Below, piece by piece: positions 17,241-26,523 of a stretch of DNA of 36,831 nt. Origin of the DNA: Comamonadaceae bacterium (GTDB lineage: Bacteria > Pseudomonadota > Gammaproteobacteria > Burkholderiales > Burkholderiaceae_C); the NCBI GenBank assembly GCA_023259355.1, contig JAHFQI010000014.1:1-36831 (forward strand), in the 5' to 3' direction. The first letter of the stretch is position 1. Each line of letters begins with the position of its first letter. The notes beneath the pieces are model-generated. The model searched no databases. It saw only the letters and a program-made list of their open reading frames with translations, and was not told where the DNA came from. The position numbers and the translations under genes are program-made.

Positions 17241-18839
17241 TCAGGCCGCCACGGCTTCGGGTGCCGGCGTGCGGATCAGGTGGTCGAAGGCGCTCAGCGC
17301 GGCCGTGGCGCCCTGGCCGGCGGCAATCACGATCTGCTTGTACGGCACCGTCGTGCAGTCGCCGGCGGCGAACACGCCCGGTACGCTGGTCTGGCCGCGC
17401 GCATCGACCACGATTTCGCCGAACTTCGACAATTCCACCGTGCCCTTGAGCCATTCGGTGTTGGGCACCAGGCCGATCTGCACGAACACACCTTCGAGTT
17501 CGACGTGGTGCGCCTCGCCCGTGGCGCGGTCCTTGTAGCGCAGGCCGGTGACCTTGCCCGTGTCCACACCGTCCGCATTCACGCCGGTGATTTCGGTGGT
17601 CTGTGCGTTGGTGTGGACCGTCACGTTGGGCAGGCTGTGCAGCTTCTTGACCAGCACGGCATCGGCCTTGAGTTCGGTGGCGAACTCCACCACCGTGACA
17701 TGGGCCACGATGCCGGCCAGGTCGATGGCGGCCTCGATGCCGGAGTTGCCGCCGCCGATCACGGCCGTGCGCTTGCCCTTGAACAGCGGACCGTCGCAAT
17801 GCGGGCAGTAGGCCACGCCCTTGTTCTTGTATTCCTGTTCGCCGGGCACGTTGACGTTGCGCCAGCGCGCACCCGTGGACAGGATCACGGTCTTGCCCTG
17901 GAGCACGCCGCCGTTGGCCAGCCTGATTTCAATCGGGCCGCCGGGCTCGGTCGCCGGGATGAGCTGGTCGGCGCGCTGCAGGTTCATGATGTCCACGTCG
18001 TAGGCGCGGGCGTGCGCTTCGAGTGCCAGGGCGAACTTGGGGCCGTCGGTTTCCAGCACCGAGATGTAGTTCTCGATCGCCAGCGTGTCGTTGGTCTGGC
18101 CGCCAAAACGCTCGGCCGCGATGCCCGTGCGGATGCCCTTGCGGGCCGCGTACACGGCCGCCGCGGCGCCCGCGGGCCCGCCACCGACGATCAGCACGTC
18201 GTACGGCGCCTTGGCTGACAGTTTGGCCGCATCGCGGGCGGCCGCGCCAGTGTCCAGCTTGGCGACGATTTCCTCCACGGTCATGCGGCCCGAGCCGAAC
18301 ACCTGGCCGTTGAGGAAGACCATGGGCACGGCCATGATCTCGCGCGCCGTGACCTCGTCCTGGAAGGCGCCGCCTTCGATCACGGTGGTCTTGACCCTGG
18401 GGTTGACGATGGCCATGAGGCTGAGCGCCTGCACCACGTCCGGGCAGTTGTGGCAGCTCAGGGACATGTAGACCTCGAAGTTGAAGTCACCCTCCAGCGC
18501 CTGGATCTGCTCGATCACGTCGGCCTCGACCTTGGGCGGATGGCCGCCGGTCCACAGCAGGGCCAGCACCAGCGAGGTGAATTCGTGGCCCAGTGGCAGG
18601 CCGGCAAAACGCAGGCTGTTGCCGGCGCCGGTGCGCTGCAGCGTGAAGGAGGGCCTACGCGCGTCCTGGCCATCGGTACGCAGGCTGATCTTGTCGCTGC
18701 GCAGGCTCTGGATGGCCTGCAGCAGCTCGCGCATCTGGCGCGAATTGTCGTCGTCGCCGAGCGAGGCCACGATCTCGAACGGCTGGCTCACACGCTCCAG
18801 GTAGGCGGCGAGTTGGGCTTTGAGGGTGTCGTCGAGCAT
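17241..18839 (-). CDS. ahpF: Alkyl hydroperoxide reductase subunit F
   Basis: [93 protein letters not shown]. Confidence 0.95.
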   Translation of the reverse strand: MLDDTLKAQLAAYLERVSQPFEIVASLGDDDNSRQMRELLQAIQSLRSDKISLRTDGQDARRPSFTLQRTGAGNSLRFAGLPLGHEFTSLVLALLWTGGHPPKVEADVIEQIQALEGDFNFEVYMSLSCHNCPDVVQALSLMAIVNPRVKTTVIEGGAFQDEVTAREIMAVPMVFLNGQVFGSGRMTVEEIVAKLDTGAAARDAAKLSAKAPYDVLIVGGGPAGAAAAVYAARKGIRTGIAAERFGGQTNDTLAIENYISVLETDGPKFALALEAHARAYDVDIMNLQRADQLIPATEPGGPIEIRLANGGVLQGKTVILSTGARWRNVNVPGEQEYKNKGVAYCPHCDGPLFKGKRTAVIGGGNSGIEAAIDLAGIVAHVTVVEFATELKADAVLVKKLHSLPNVTVHTNAQTTEITGVNADGVDTGKVTGLRYKDRATGEAHHVELEGVFVQIGLVPNTEWLKGTVELSKFGEIVVDARGQTSVPGVFAAGDCTTVPYKQIVIAAGQGATAALSAFDHLIRTPAPEAVAA

Positions 18840-18903
18840 GGTGGTCACTCCTTGGTGAATCGCGGCAAAGGGCTGTTTGGCGCCGGGAAGAGATAAAAAA
18901 GCC

Positions 18904-18950
18904 ATAAAAAAGCCGGACGGCGGGGCGATGGGCCCCAACCCCGTCCGGCT
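18904..18950 (-). terminator. Rho-independent terminator/attenuator between ahpC and ahpF
   Basis: Minus strand AGCCGGACGGGG...CCCCGCCGTCCGGCT followed by TTTTTTAT; arms 18939-18950 and 18911-18925. Confidence 0.8.
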
Positions 18951-18994
18951 GGAGAACGCACTAAGGCGTTCTGCCGTGGTGGCGGGAGGCCCGC

Positions 18995-19558
18995 TTAAAT
19001 CTTGCCGACCAGGTCCAGCGACGGAGTGATCGTCTTGGCGCCTTCATTCCACTTGGCGGGGCAGACCTGGCCGGGGTGGGCGGCGGTGTACTGGGCGGCC
19101 TTGAGCTTGCGCACGGTTTCCTTGACGTCGCGGGCGATTTCGTTGGAGTGGATCTCGGCGGTCTTGATCACCAGCTCGGGGTTGATGATGAAAGTGCCGC
19201 GCAGTGCCAGGCCTTCTTCAGGAATGTGCACACCGAAAGCGTTGGTCAGGGTGTGGGTGGGGTCGCCGACCAGGGGGAACTTGGCCTTGCCGACGGCGGG
19301 CGAAGTCTCGTGCCAGACCTTGTGCGAGAAGTGGGTGTCGGTCGTGACGATGTAGACCTCGGTATTGGCCTTCTGGAACTCGGCGTAGTGCTCGGCGGCG
19401 TCTTCGATTTCGGTCGGACAGTTGAAGGTGAAGGCCGCCGGCATGAAGATCAGGACGGACCACTTGCCCTTCAGGGTCTCATCGCTGACTTCCACGAACT
19501 TGCCGTTGTGGAAAGCCTGGGTCTTGAAAGGCTGGACTTGCGTGTTGATCAGGGACAT
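18995..19558 (-). CDS. ahpC: Alkyl hydroperoxide reductase subunit C (peroxiredoxin)
   Basis: [71 protein letters not shown] resolving-Cys motif. Confidence 0.95.
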   Translation of the reverse strand: MSLINTQVQPFKTQAFHNGKFVEVSDETLKGKWSVLIFMPAAFTFNCPTEIEDAAEHYAEFQKANTEVYIVTTDTHFSHKVWHETSPAVGKAKFPLVGDPTHTLTNAFGVHIPEEGLALRGTFIINPELVIKTAEIHSNEIARDVKETVRKLKAAQYTAAHPGQVCPAKWNEGAKTITPSLDLVGKI

Positions 19559-19623
19559 GAAAACTCCGTTGGGGTTGATAAAGCGTTGGGTCGTTTGAAC
19601 CAATGCACGAATCATAGCGGCGA

Positions 19624-19666
19624 CCTATCGATAGATGAAGTTGGTTTTTTCTAAGCTATCGATAGG
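19624..19666. promoter_or_regulatory. Inverted repeat CCTATCGATAG-N21-CTATCGATAGG upstream of ahpC
   Basis: Each arm contains the 10-bp palindrome CTATCGATAG (19625-19634, 19656-19665); centres 31 bp apart; about 66-108 bp upstream of the ahpC start. Confidence 0.65.
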
Positions 19667-19705
19667 GGTTCTTTATGACGCCACGCCGCGTGCGGCGAAA
19701 CCGGC

Positions 19706-20662
19706 CTACCCCCACACCGCGTCCAGCGCCTGCCAGGCGCTCGCGATCACCGGTTCGGCCACGCGCGATTTCTGGCAGACAAAACTCAGCGCGCAATCCA
19801 GGCTCACGCGGTCGGCCACGACCAGGCCGCGGGCCTGGCTTTCGCGGATGGCGATGGAATCGCGCACCAGCGACAGGCCCACGCCGGACTTCACCAGGTC
19901 GAGCATCGAGGCCTCCTGGTCCACCAGCGCGACGCGCCGGGGCTCCACCCCGGTCAGCGAACCGGGGCCGAACACCCGGGCCAGCAGCCGGTGGTGGGCG
20001 CTGGCCGGCGGCGTGGCCAGCCAGGGCAGCGCCGCCAGCGCCTTCCAGTCGCGCCCCAGCACCTGCGGCCCCCAGCCCGCCGGCGCGAGCACCCGGTAGG
20101 TGAACCGGGTCAGGATGTTCACTTCAAAAAGAGCGCCCGGCTGCGCGGCCTCCACGCCAGGCGCGGGCGGGTCCGGTTCGGCGTCCCGCGCCGACGGCGC
20201 CAGCGGGACCAAATAGAAGCCCACATCCAGCTCGCCGCGCCCGAGCTGCGCGAGCACGTCACCGCTCATGCCCTGGCGCAGCTCGGTTTCGATCTGCGGG
20301 GCCGATTCAACCAGCTGCTTCAGAAAAGCCCCCAGCCGGATGAACTCGGGGTCGAGGATGGTGCCGATGCGCAGGCGCCCGCGCACGGTGTTGTGCAGGC
20401 TTTGCGCCACATGGCCAAAATCCGCCAGCGCAGCCAGCGCCTTTTCGGCCTGCGGCAGCAGCGCCACGCCGTCGGGCGTCAGCGCCAGCCCGTGCGGCGT
20501 GCGCGTGAACAGCACCAGCCCGGTGGCCTGCGCCAGGCTCTTGAGCTGCAGGCTGACCGCCGGCTGGCTCCGGTGCAGGCGCTGGGCCGCCCGCGAGACA
20601 TTGCCCTCGCGCGCCACGGCCACGAAGGCGCGCAGGGTCTGGGGATCGGCGGCCGAAGTCAT
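19706..20662 (-). CDS. LysR family transcriptional regulator
   Basis: N-terminal [63 protein letters not shown]; divergent from mmsA. Confidence 0.94.
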   Translation of the reverse strand: MTSAADPQTLRAFVAVAREGNVSRAAQRLHRSQPAVSLQLKSLAQATGLVLFTRTPHGLALTPDGVALLPQAEKALAALADFGHVAQSLHNTVRGRLRIGTILDPEFIRLGAFLKQLVESAPQIETELRQGMSGDVLAQLGRGELDVGFYLVPLAPSARDAEPDPPAPGVEAAQPGALFEVNILTRFTYRVLAPAGWGPQVLGRDWKALAALPWLATPPASAHHRLLARVFGPGSLTGVEPRRVALVDQEASMLDLVKSGVGLSLVRDSIAIRESQARGLVVADRVSLDCALSFVCQKSRVAEPVIASAWQALDAVWG

Positions 20663-20754
20663 ATTTGCAGAATTTATACCTTTGTTCAGGCGAAATCATT
20701 GGGAAAATCCACCTGTTTTCGCGACACTCTGGGCCTTCAACGGAGACTTTGATC

Positions 20755-22266
20755 ATGAGCACAGCAAATATTCACCATTTCATCGGTGGCCAGCGCACCC
20801 CGGGCGCCGCCGGGCGCGCCCAGGATGTGTTCAACCCCGCCACGGGCGCCGTCACGGGCCATGTGGCCCTGGCCAACGGCGCCGATGTGGACGCGGCCGT
20901 GGCCGCCGCGCAGGCCGCGTTCCCGGCCTGGGCCGACACCCCGCCGATCCGCCGCGCGCGCGTGATGTTCAAGTTCCTCGAACTGCTGAACCACCACAAG
21001 GACGAGCTGGCGCGCCTGATCACCGCCGAGCACGGCAAGGTGTTCACCGACGCGCAGGGCGAGGTGGCGCGCGGCATCGACATCGTCGAGTTCGCCTGCG
21101 GCATCCCGCAGCTGCTCAAGGGCGACTTCACCGACCAGGTCTCCACCGGCATGGACAACTGGACGCTGCGCCAGCCGCTGGGCGTGGTCGCGGGCATCAC
21201 GCCATTCAACTTCCCGGTCATGGTGCCGATGTGGATGTTCCCGGTGGCGATTGCCGCAGGCAATACCTTCGTGCTGAAACCCAGCCCGATCGACCCCAGC
21301 CCCAGCCTGTTCATCGCCGATCTGCTGCAAAAGGCCGGCCTGCCCGACGGCGTGTTCAACGTCGTTCAGGGCGACAAGGAGGCCGTGGATGCGCTGCTGA
21401 ACCACGCCGAGGTGAAGGCCGTCAGCTTTGTCGGCTCGACGCCGATCGCCAACTACATCTATGAAACTGGCGCGCGCCACGGCAAGCGCGTGCAGGCCTT
21501 GGGCGGCGCCAAGAACCACATGGTGGTGATGCCCGACGCCGACATCGACCAGGCCGTGGACGCGCTGATCGGCAGCGCCTACGGCTCGGCGGGCGAGCGC
21601 TGCATGGCCATCAGCGTGGCCGTGTTCGTCGGCGACGTGGCCGACAAGCTCATCCCGAAACTGGTCGAGCGCGCACGGACGCTCAAGATCAAGGACGGCC
21701 TGGAACTGGACGCCGAAATGGGCCCCATCGTCACCGCCGCCGCGCACAGCCGAATCACGGGCTACATCGAACAGGGCGTCAAGGAAGGCGCGCGGCTGCT
21801 GGTGGATGGCCGCGGTTTCGAGGGCAAGAGCGCCGGCGCCGGCTGCGCGGAAGGCTTCTGGCTCGGCGGCACGCTGTTCGACCACGTCACGCCCGAGATG
21901 CGCATCTACAAGGAAGAAATCTTCGGCCCTGTCCTCTCCTGCGTGCGGGTCAAGGACTTCGCCAGCGCCGTGCAACTCGTCAACGACCACGAGTTCGGCA
22001 ACGGCGTTTCGTGCTTCACGCGCGACGGCAACGTGGCGCGTGAATTCTCGCGCCGCATCCAGGTCGGCATGGTCGGCATCAACGTGCCGATTCCCGTGCC
22101 CATGGCCTGGCACGGCTTCGGCGGCTGGAAGAAAAGCCTGTTCGGCGACATGCACGCCTACGGCGAGGAAGGCGTGCGCTTCTACACCAAGCAGAAGAGC
22201 ATCATGCAGCGCTGGCCCGAGAGCATTGGCAAGGGCGCCGAGTTCGTGATGCCGACAGCGAAATAG
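20755..22266 (+). CDS. mmsA: CoA-acylating methylmalonate-semialdehyde dehydrogenase
   Basis: [95 protein letters not shown]. Confidence 0.94.
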   Translation: MSTANIHHFIGGQRTPGAAGRAQDVFNPATGAVTGHVALANGADVDAAVAAAQAAFPAWADTPPIRRARVMFKFLELLNHHKDELARLITAEHGKVFTDAQGEVARGIDIVEFACGIPQLLKGDFTDQVSTGMDNWTLRQPLGVVAGITPFNFPVMVPMWMFPVAIAAGNTFVLKPSPIDPSPSLFIADLLQKAGLPDGVFNVVQGDKEAVDALLNHAEVKAVSFVGSTPIANYIYETGARHGKRVQALGGAKNHMVVMPDADIDQAVDALIGSAYGSAGERCMAISVAVFVGDVADKLIPKLVERARTLKIKDGLELDAEMGPIVTAAAHSRITGYIEQGVKEGARLLVDGRGFEGKSAGAGCAEGFWLGGTLFDHVTPEMRIYKEEIFGPVLSCVRVKDFASAVQLVNDHEFGNGVSCFTRDGNVAREFSRRIQVGMVGINVPIPVPMAWHGFGGWKKSLFGDMHAYGEEGVRFYTKQKSIMQRWPESIGKGAEFVMPTAK

Positions 22267-22270
22267 GCCC

Positions 22271-22339
22271 ACCCCCGACTCTCGCGCACTGCGTGTCGCT
22301 CGCATCCCCCCTCAAGGGGGCGCTCCCAGCGGCCCGGCG
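22271..22339. repeat. Dispersed GC-rich intergenic repeat with hairpin, copy 2
   Basis: acccccgactctcgcgcactgcgtgtcgctcgcatCCCCCCTCAAGGGGGCgctcccagcggcccggcg; shares ordered blocks with 10049-10120. Confidence 0.55.
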
Positions 22340-22428
22340 AAGCCGGTTCCGCGGGAGCCCTGGCACAAGCGGCTGCGCATTGCGACATGGCGGATGAACA
22401 AGAACGACGACAAGACAGGAGACAACCC

Positions 22429-24141
22429 GTGAGCAGCACCACCTTCGACTACATCATCATCGGTGGCGGCACCGCCGGCTGCCTGCTGGCCAACCGCCTG
22501 TCCGCCGACGCCCGCAAGCGCGTGCTGCTGGTCGAAGCCGGCCGCAAGGACGACTACCACTGGATTCACATTCCGGTGGGCTACCTCTACTGCATCGGCA
22601 ATCCACGCACCGACTGGCTCTACAACACCGAGCCGGAGGCGGGCCTGAACGGCCGCGCGCTGCGTTACCCGCGCGGCAAGACACTGGGTGGCTGCAGCAG
22701 CATCAACGGCATGATCTACATGCGCGGCCAGGCGCGCGACTATGACCAGTGGGCGCAGCTGACCGGCGACGACAGCTGGTCGTGGCGCAACACGCTGCCC
22801 TGGTTCAAGCTGCACGAAGACCATTACGCCGGCGCCAACGCCATGCACGGCGCCAAGGGCACGCCTTCCGAGCTGCTGGAGGCCAAGGGCGAGCCCGCCG
22901 ATGCCGTCTGGCGCGAAGTGTTGCGCCACCACCAGGCGGGCGGCGAATGGCGCATCGAAAAGCAGCGCCTGCGCTGGGACGTGCTCGACGCCTTCGCCCA
23001 GGCCGCACAGCAGGCCGGCATCCCCGCCACCAGCGACTTCAACCGCGGCAACAACGAGGGCGTGGGCTACTTCGACGTGAACCAGAAGGCCGGCTGGCGC
23101 TGGAACACCGCCAAGGCCTTCCTGCGGCCCACCTGCTACGGCCGGCCGAACTTCGAACTCTGGACCTCGGCGCAGGTGGCGAAGCTGCTGGTGGAAGAGC
23201 AGCCCGACGGCAGCCAGCGCTGCACCGGCGTGCAGGTCTGGGCCGGCCATGAGATGGTGACGGCCACCGCCAAGCGCGAAGTCATTCTCTGCGCAGGCAG
23301 CATCGGCACGCCGCAGATCCTGCAGCTGTCGGGCATCGGCCCCGGCGCGCTGCTGCAGCAGCACGGCATCGCGCCGGTGCGCGAGCTGCCCGGCGTGGGC
23401 GCCAACCTGCAGGACCATCTGCAGATTCGCTCGGTGTTCAAGGTGCAGGGCGTCAAGACACTCAACACGCTGGCCAACTCCTTCTGGGGCAAGGCCAGGA
23501 TCGGCCTCGAATACGCCTTCAGGCAGAGCGGCCCGATGAGCATGGCGCCCAGCCAGCTCGGCGCCTTCACGCGCAGCGGGGCCGACCAGACCTACCCCAA
23601 CATCGAGTACCACGTCCAGCCGCTGAGCCTGGACGCCTTCGGCGAGCCGCTGCACCCGTTTCCCGCGTTCACGGCCAGCGTCTGCAACCTCAACCCCACG
23701 AGCCGCGGCACGGTACAGATCAGGTCCGGCCGCTTCGAGGATGCGCCGGCCATCGCGCCCAACTACCTCAGCACCGCCGAAGACCGCAAGGTGGCCGCCG
23801 ACAGCCTGCGCCTGACGCGCAAAATCGTCGCGCAACCGGCGCTGGCGAAGTACCGGCCCGAGGAATTCCGGCCCGGCGTGCAGTTCCAGAGCGACGAGGA
23901 CCTGGCGCGCCTGGCCGGCGACATCGCCAGCACCATCTTCCACCCGGTGGGCACCACGAAGATGGGCCGGGCAGACGACGCCATGGCGGTGGTGGATTCG
24001 CGCCTGCGCGTGCACGGCGTTGCCGGCCTGCGCATCGTGGACGCGGGCGTCATGCCGACCATCACCAGCGGCAACACCAACAGCCCGGTGCTGATGATGG
24101 CCGAGAAGGCCGCGCGCTGGATCATGGCGGAGGCGGCCTGA
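22429..24141 (+). CDS. GMC family oxidoreductase (choline dehydrogenase-like)
   Basis: FDYIIIGGGTAGCLLANRLSADARKRVLLVEAG; GKTLGGCSSINGMIYMRGQARDYDQW; ILCAGSIGTPQILQLSGIGP; C-terminal NTNSPVLMMAEKAARWI. Likely GTG start at 22429 after GGAGA. Confidence 0.93.
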   Translation: MSSTTFDYIIIGGGTAGCLLANRLSADARKRVLLVEAGRKDDYHWIHIPVGYLYCIGNPRTDWLYNTEPEAGLNGRALRYPRGKTLGGCSSINGMIYMRGQARDYDQWAQLTGDDSWSWRNTLPWFKLHEDHYAGANAMHGAKGTPSELLEAKGEPADAVWREVLRHHQAGGEWRIEKQRLRWDVLDAFAQAAQQAGIPATSDFNRGNNEGVGYFDVNQKAGWRWNTAKAFLRPTCYGRPNFELWTSAQVAKLLVEEQPDGSQRCTGVQVWAGHEMVTATAKREVILCAGSIGTPQILQLSGIGPGALLQQHGIAPVRELPGVGANLQDHLQIRSVFKVQGVKTLNTLANSFWGKARIGLEYAFRQSGPMSMAPSQLGAFTRSGADQTYPNIEYHVQPLSLDAFGEPLHPFPAFTASVCNLNPTSRGTVQIRSGRFEDAPAIAPNYLSTAEDRKVAADSLRLTRKIVAQPALAKYRPEEFRPGVQFQSDEDLARLAGDIASTIFHPVGTTKMGRADDAMAVVDSRLRVHGVAGLRIVDAGVMPTITSGNTNSPVLMMAEKAARWIMAEAA

Positions 24142-24174
24142 CCGGGCCGTCAACGCCGCTCAGCGGCGCTGCTG

Positions 24175-24264
24175 CCGCGTCGGCGCAAGCCGCCGAGGTG
24201 ATCTCCGCGTCAGCGTAACCCGCCGAGGTGATCGTCCGGTCAGCGTAACCCGCCGACGTAGCGC
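24175..24264. repeat. Three tandem 30-bp imperfect repeats spanning the 3' end of the downstream-of-amt ORF
   Basis: ccgcgtcggcgcaagccgccgaggtgatct / ccgcgtcagcgtaacccgccgaggtgatcg / tccggtcagcgtaacccgccgacgtagcgc; exact 30-nt period. Confidence 0.75.
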
Positions 24265-24641
24265 CCGGTGTCGTCGCCCGGCTCGCGTGGCGCGGCCGGC
24301 CGGCTGTCGGCGAACAGGGAATCGGCCCAGCCGGGGCTGTTGAAGCCACTGTCGCGCACCGGTGCGGCGGCAGGCACCGGCATGACCGGGCGCGGCGGGA
24401 TCGAACCCAGCAGCGTCCTGCGCGGCGCCGGCCCGGCGGCCATGGCCTGCTCCAGGCGGGTTGCCCACTCGGCCACGTCCTCCAGGCCGGGCTCCAGCGC
24501 ACGCTCGCGCGCGAACCGCACGATCTCGGCCGCGTATTCGGCATTGGCGGCGAGCCACTCGGTGTCGGTCACGCGGCCGGTCTTGCGGCGCAGCAGCACA
24601 TGGAGGCGGGCGGCGATCGCGAGTTTTTCACTGGGCAGCAT
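24240..24641 (-). CDS. Uncharacterised 133-aa protein, co-directional with and downstream of amt
   Basis: MLPSEKLAIAARLHVLLRRKTGRVTDTEWLAANAEYAAEIVRFARERALEPGLEDVAEWATRLEQAMA...; ordered helical N-terminal half, Pro/Ala-rich tail; 46 nt from amt. Confidence 0.65.
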   Translation of the reverse strand: MLPSEKLAIAARLHVLLRRKTGRVTDTEWLAANAEYAAEIVRFARERALEPGLEDVAEWATRLEQAMAAGPAPRRTLLGSIPPRPVMPVPAAAPVRDSGFNSPGWADSLFADSRPAAPREPGDDTGRYVGGLR

Positions 24642-24687
24642 GGGCTTCTCCTGAAGTGGACGGGAAGATGAGCGGCATCACGGCAGA

Positions 24688-26133
24688 TCAGGTGCCGATG
24701 CGCTCGCGGTGTTGCGTGATGTCCAGACCGGTCTGCTCGCCGGCCTCGTCCACCCGCAGGCCAATGACTTTCCCGATCAGCAGCAGCAGCGCGGCACTGA
24801 CCACGCCGCTGTAGATCAGGACCGCGAACGTCGCCACGGCCTGCGTGAAGACACTGCCCTGCGCGCCCGACACCGCCGGGCTGGCGAGCAGCCCGGTCAG
24901 CAAGGCCCCCACGATGCCGCCGATGCCGTGCACGCCGAACACGTCCAGCGAGTCGTCGGCCCCGAGCAGCCGCTTCAGGCCGGTGGCGCCCCAATAGCAG
25001 GCCAGGCCGGCGCCGCCGCCGAACACCACCGCCGCGGCCGGCGTCACGAAACCGGCCGCGGGCGTGATCGCGACCAGCCCCGCCACCAGCCCCGAGCACA
25101 GGCCCAGCAACGAAGGCCGCCGGCGCACCACCCACTCGGCGAGCATCCAGGCCATGGCGCCGGCCGCCGCGGCAATGTGCGTCACCAGCATGGCCAGTCC
25201 GGCGCGCCCGTCGGCGGCCACGGCCGAGCCGGCGTTGAAACCGAACCAGCCCACCCACAGCAATCCGGCGCCGGCCATGGTCAGGCCCAGGTTGAACGGC
25301 TCGAAGGGCTCGCGGCCGTAGCCGCGCCGGGGCCCCAGGACATACGCACACACCAGCCCGGCAACGCCGGCGTTGACGTGCACCACCGTGCCGCCGGCAA
25401 AGTCCAGCGCGCCCATCTGCGCGATCCAGCCGCCCGGCTCCCAGACCCAGTGCGCCACCGGCGCATACACCAGCAGCGACCACAGGCCCACGAACCAGAC
25501 CATGGCGGAGAACTTCATGCGCTCGACGAACGCCCCCACGATCAGCGCCGGCGTGATGATGGCGAAGGTCAGCTGGAACATCGCGTACACCGACTCCGGA
25601 ATGTTCGGCGCGATGTGGCTCACCGACACCTTGCCGGCCTCCTTCAGGTAATCCAGCCCCTCGAACCAGAAGCGGCTGCTGCCGCCGAGCCAGCCGCTGC
25701 CCGGCGTGAAGGCCAGCGAATAGCCGAGCATGAACCAGAGCAGGCTCACCAGCGCGGCAACCGCCACCACGGTGGCCATGGTGTTGATGACGCTTTTCTT
25801 GCGCACCATGCCGCCGTAGAACAAGGCGATGCCCGGCAGCGTCATGAGCAGCACCAGGGCCGTGGAGGTCATCATCCAGGCGGTGTCGGCGCCATTGAGG
25901 CTGGCCTGCGGCACCAGCCCCGGCCGCGTGAGCGGTGCGGGCACCGGCGGTGCAACGACAGGCGGCGCCACGACCAGGGCCGCGGGGGCGGGTGCCGCGG
26001 CAGCCCCCATCGCCGCGATCGCAGGCGGTGCAACCGGCACCGACAGGGACTCGGCGGACTGTGCCCAGGCGGCACTGCCCATCACCACGACACACACCCA
26101 CGCGACCACCGGCCGCCAGACTGCCTTGCGCAT
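24688..26133 (-). CDS. amt: Ammonium transporter (Amt family)
   Basis: GADTAWMMTSTALVLLMTLPGIALFYGGMVRKKSVINTM; DFAGGTVVHVNAGVAGLVCAYVLGPRRGY; FGVHGIGGIVGALLTGLLA; N-terminal signal MRKAVWRPVVAWVCVVVMGSAAWAQS. Confidence 0.95.
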   Translation of the reverse strand: MRKAVWRPVVAWVCVVVMGSAAWAQSAESLSVPVAPPAIAAMGAAAAPAPAALVVAPPVVAPPVPAPLTRPGLVPQASLNGADTAWMMTSTALVLLMTLPGIALFYGGMVRKKSVINTMATVVAVAALVSLLWFMLGYSLAFTPGSGWLGGSSRFWFEGLDYLKEAGKVSVSHIAPNIPESVYAMFQLTFAIITPALIVGAFVERMKFSAMVWFVGLWSLLVYAPVAHWVWEPGGWIAQMGALDFAGGTVVHVNAGVAGLVCAYVLGPRRGYGREPFEPFNLGLTMAGAGLLWVGWFGFNAGSAVAADGRAGLAMLVTHIAAAAGAMAWMLAEWVVRRRPSLLGLCSGLVAGLVAITPAAGFVTPAAAVVFGGGAGLACYWGATGLKRLLGADDSLDVFGVHGIGGIVGALLTGLLASPAVSGAQGSVFTQAVATFAVLIYSGVVSAALLLLIGKVIGLRVDEAGEQTGLDITQHRERIGT

Positions 26134-26168
26134 ATTTGTTCCTGTTGAGCTTCCAACCCGTTGCTCAG

Positions 26169-26184
26169 TGCAAACCCTATGCCA
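26169..26184 (-). promoter_or_regulatory. Predicted sigma54 promoter TGGCAT-AGGGT-TTGCA for amt
   Basis: One mismatch to TGGCAC-N5-TTGCA; predicted +1 about 25 nt upstream of the ATG at 26133. Confidence 0.72.
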
Positions 26185-26274
26185 ACCCATTTGGTGTCTT
26201 CCGGCCCCTTGAGGCCCGTCAAATGCACGTTTGCGGAACGAAGGCGTACCAGAAGGGCGCGGGAAATCCCTGAT

Positions 26275-26289
26275 GCACAAAACGAGTGC
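26275..26289. promoter_or_regulatory. NtrC-like box GCAC-N7-GTGC
   Basis: GCACaaaacgaGTGC, about 100 bp upstream of the amt sigma54 element; a weaker half-matching site at 26225-26239. Confidence 0.55.
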
Positions 26290-26437
26290 GCCCCTTTACA
26301 GTTCGGCCACTCGCAAACGGGCTCAGGCCCGTCACGCAGAGGGACCGAGGAGACACTCCCAACTATCAAAACATTTTTATCAGGCGTCCGTTCGAGACGT
26401 TTTCAAAGGCGCCGCACTCCGGCGCCTTTTCTTTTTT
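26290..26437 (+). ncRNA. Candidate plus-strand small RNA or terminated 5' leader (boundaries approximate)
   Basis: No CDS, but hairpins (ACGGGC-TCAG-GCCCGT; CGTC-N7-GACG) precede a strong intrinsic terminator on the plus strand. 5' end not determinable from sequence. Confidence 0.3.
26405..26437 (+). terminator. Strong rho-independent terminator
   Basis: AAAGGCGCCG-CACTC-CGGCGCCTTT followed by TCTTTTTTT. Confidence 0.85.
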
Positions 26438-26523
26438 TAGGCTCAAAATCCGCCAATTACACGGGCAGGACTGCCTTCATTGCTACATAGTTGATAGCGA
26501 TCTGGAATGCGACAATGCCCGCC

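Noticed and set aside
16221-18218. 665-aa plus-strand ORF antisense to the J-domain protein and ahpF
   Set aside because: Crosses two recognised genes and has shadow-ORF composition.
19624-19666. Calling the ahpC inverted repeat a classical OxyR site
   Set aside because: Spacing does not match ATAG-N7-CTAT periodicity; reported as an unassigned operator instead.
20737-22305. 522-aa minus-strand ORF antisense to mmsA
   Set aside because: Shadow ORF; mmsA on the plus strand has all expected motifs.
22361-22376. TGGCACAAGCGGCTGC before the GMC oxidoreductase as a sigma54 promoter
   Set aside because: The -12 block is offset by one nucleotide (GCTG where TTGC is required).
22312-24153. 613-aa minus-strand ORF antisense to the GMC oxidoreductase
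   Set aside because: Shadow ORF of a well-recognised GMC protein; composition is not protein-like.
24175-24264. CRISPR-like array
   Set aside because: Repeats are directly abutting 30-mers with no unique spacers, only three copies, and no cas genes.
24709-26148. 479-aa plus-strand ORF antisense to amt
   Set aside because: His/Gln/Arg/Gly-rich shadow frame; Amt motifs are unambiguous on the minus strand.
26290-26437. Glycine or cobalamin riboswitch
   Set aside because: Short resemblances (CTCAGGC, GCCAC) only; the core consensus is not satisfied by eye.
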